From Agelas oroides (lineage: Eukaryota > Porifera > Demospongiae > Agelasida > Agelasidae), in the NCBI GenBank assembly GCA_949130485.1, contig OX422192.1, positions 5,888,085 through 5,952,084 on the forward strand: 64,000 nt of DNA. Direction: 5' to 3'. The position numbers and the translations under genes are program-made. A model generated the notes under the pieces. That model did no database searches, was not told where the DNA came from, and worked only from the letters and a program-made list of their open reading frames with translations. This document shows, piece by piece, positions 27,201-30,200 of this stretch; within the stretch, counting starts at the first letter, position 1, and every line of letters begins with the position of its first letter.

Positions 27201-30200
27201 GTAGAGGGGAGGAGTATGGCGTTATTTTGGAGAGACCTGTGGGTACCACAGCAGACTGGAGGGGTATGGTGTTAGCCCAGGGGAAGCCTGTGTCAACTGC
27301 TAGCTGATATTTTATAGAGTAATAATATTACAACTTTGTACAAAACTGCATTACACTAGCCAAGAACAATGTCATGTCTGTCTTAGCACCCACTTGACTA
27401 AGTTCTGCTTGCCATGTGTGGTGACAAGCAAAACTGCTGCTATCCATGTTAGGTGGCAGCACAATATGTGTTACTTTTTGGGTTGCAAGATACTCCAGGG
27501 TCCACGTCCCGCAGCCTGGGACTAGGAAGGCCTTCCTTTCAGACAAAAAGCTTCCTGATGCTGACTGGAGTATACAAGAAAGCCATACATCTTTTACCAT
27601 GCACCATCCCATGCACCTTCCAACCAAAACCAATGCACCATCAATTTACATACCATGCACCTTTCAACAACCTAGTCTTGTGCCCAGACTATTTTTCTGG
27701 AACGAGACTACAATGCACCCTCCATTTACATATATATGCCATGCACACCCTACAGGGCGACACATAGATGCTAGACCTCTCATCTTCCACATACTATGAT
27801 GTTGCAAAGCTTCAAATAGTATGTGGAGAATAAATACAACCCAATTACCTAGGCAACATACAAGAATGCACTTCTGCAGTGGTGTTGCCTAGGTAACAGG
27901 TTATGTAGTAGATATACCCCTCCCTAGGGGGTGCTTTTGCACACTGGTGTTAGGTACACAACTAATACTTAGTAACCATCATCATTGTCCTCATTAACTG
28001 AGTAACACCCTCCTGGACCGATCCATCTCAGTTTACCAAGTAGGAAGAATTAGTTATCATAGTGAAGTATCAGCTGTTGGTCACCCACTCATTTAACCCT
28101 TTAACAACCGATGACGCCTTTTTGCGTCGTCAGATTTTAGCCGCATGTTATCAGTTTGTTTTGAAGATAGGTTCTGCGCTAGCAGAAAGGGTGGGACAGG
28201 GGGAGGTGGGTGGGTGCACCGCTCTGGGTGACAGTGCATGGCGGCGGTTGCAGCTGCCTGTAGAAGAGCCTTGGTCAATGCTGGGTGGGCCATTTGTCTG
28301 CTTTCTTGCACAAACGGGCGTAGAAAACGCTCCTTTCACCTTGTAGGGACTCCATTTCTGGCATTTTAGGCGGCTTTTAGTCCGGAGGAGCGTCCTCTGG
28401 TCGGAGGGCCCTGACCATTGAACGCTCGCTAATGAATGGGTGTGTCCAAGGTCATGAACCCACAGAGAATGTGTCAATAAAGCTTTGACTCAAGTTTCCA
28501 GTGCTAGCTCCAAGCAGAAGTGAAAATACGGACCATGGAAGGTATCCATAGCCTAATAAACACTTCCAGTAAATAGCCTACGGTTGTTAAAGAGTTAATC
28601 GAAATGCCAAGTGCGTGCATCTAGGCCTGCCATTCCAGGGTGCTAATATGTTGTACATGTACATGCCATTGGAGGAGGCACTTCAGAACGAAGCTGTGGG
28701 CATAAACTTCTCTGTAGACAGCCAGTATCAATTCTAAGCCACATCTAAGGTGAGGTGAATGTAATTCACAAATTGGACTGCCATTAGCTTACTGTGTGGC
28801 TTTCTCTCAACCATTCCAATTAGAAAACCAATGTTGAGATAAACCAACAGCATGTACTTTAAGGCAACTAACACTGGCCACTCATATGCACCTAACGACA
28901 TGCACTAGTTCTCACTTGGCACTGCAGTTAGGCTGGAAAATTTTTTTTATATAGTCCAACCTTATCAGAGTCAGTAGACTCTATGTAGGGATGGTACAGA
29001 CATGTAAAATATACAAAACTCAAGCAAAAGCTACTTAACCTCACCACAAATACGCTAAATGCTTATTTAAGCACCCAGCCTTCCTCTTTAAGTGCTATTA
29101 TGATCAGCAAGACTCAATGCCCAAAAGCATCACGAAAGACAGTTAAATGAAGTGTGCGGTAGTGTAAGTGCCATGAAACTAATGCTTACTACAGTGTGGA
29201 GCTCTACCACCACTCAGCATTTTCACAGCTTCAAATTTACCCCTGTCAAAAAAGCTGTTTGTAGCACTGCTGTACATTGTGTAGGACACCATTTTATAAT
29301 CTTGTATGCATGCACACATGCGGTCTCATTCCCAGACCAAAGACCACGGTGATTGGTGTACGCATGTGCACATGCAGTCTTATTCCCAGACCAAAGATCG
29401 TGGTCATTGGTCGGATGAATGAGACAAAATGCACATTGACAATGTACTTTGTAACATAGATATTAAAGCCGTATGGATTGGAAACGGCAAAAAATTATGG
29501 CCAAACTCAAGCAAAACACTGAGGGATGGCATGCCAAAATGTAAACAATTAAAGTAGGTATGATTTAAAAGTGAAAGTAAGTACAAAAAGTCCTGTCCCT
29601 AAATTATTTTACACTACAATGTAGGAAAGATATGGCTTTGCATGCTTACCTTCACTTTTATATTATACCTACTTTGTTTGCATTCTTTTTGGCATGCCAT
29701 CCTAATTTTTTGGGGCATTTATGTTTTGTTTTCTTGTACAACAAAGTATTCCCACTGGTTATAGCTCAAACAACTAATGTCACCTATTTGTAGGTTACCC
29801 AAAGAAGTATTACATTAAATGCAAATGGAAGGTCGTTGCTTCCAGCATTTACCATTGTGTTTGGGCTAATTCACAATCACCATTATGTAATACACCACAC
29901 TTTCCATTCTAATATGTGTGTAGTTTTGTAAATCAGTACTCGGGCATAGAGGAACCTATAGTTACAATGTGATAGCAGGATAGCTAGTACTTGACTAGTC
30001 ATTATGTGGCCTTATGCAATATTTGTGAATGTTAGGCAATTTTAAATGTCAGTAGGTTGCAAGGTATTTTATGCATGGACTGCTGCACAGTAGCAATTTA
30101 CCTACTAAAGTATCAGCAGGAGTATACTTTAAAACTTAGGAATTGACTTTTGTACTTGTCACAAAATGTCCTAAGCAGTGGTTAAGTAGGCACAAACCTC

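Noticed and set aside
27446-27799. Overlapping open frames of 104-117 codons
   Set aside because: Both arms keep them only because the arms are nearly identical. No exon borders, family or codon signal was seen.
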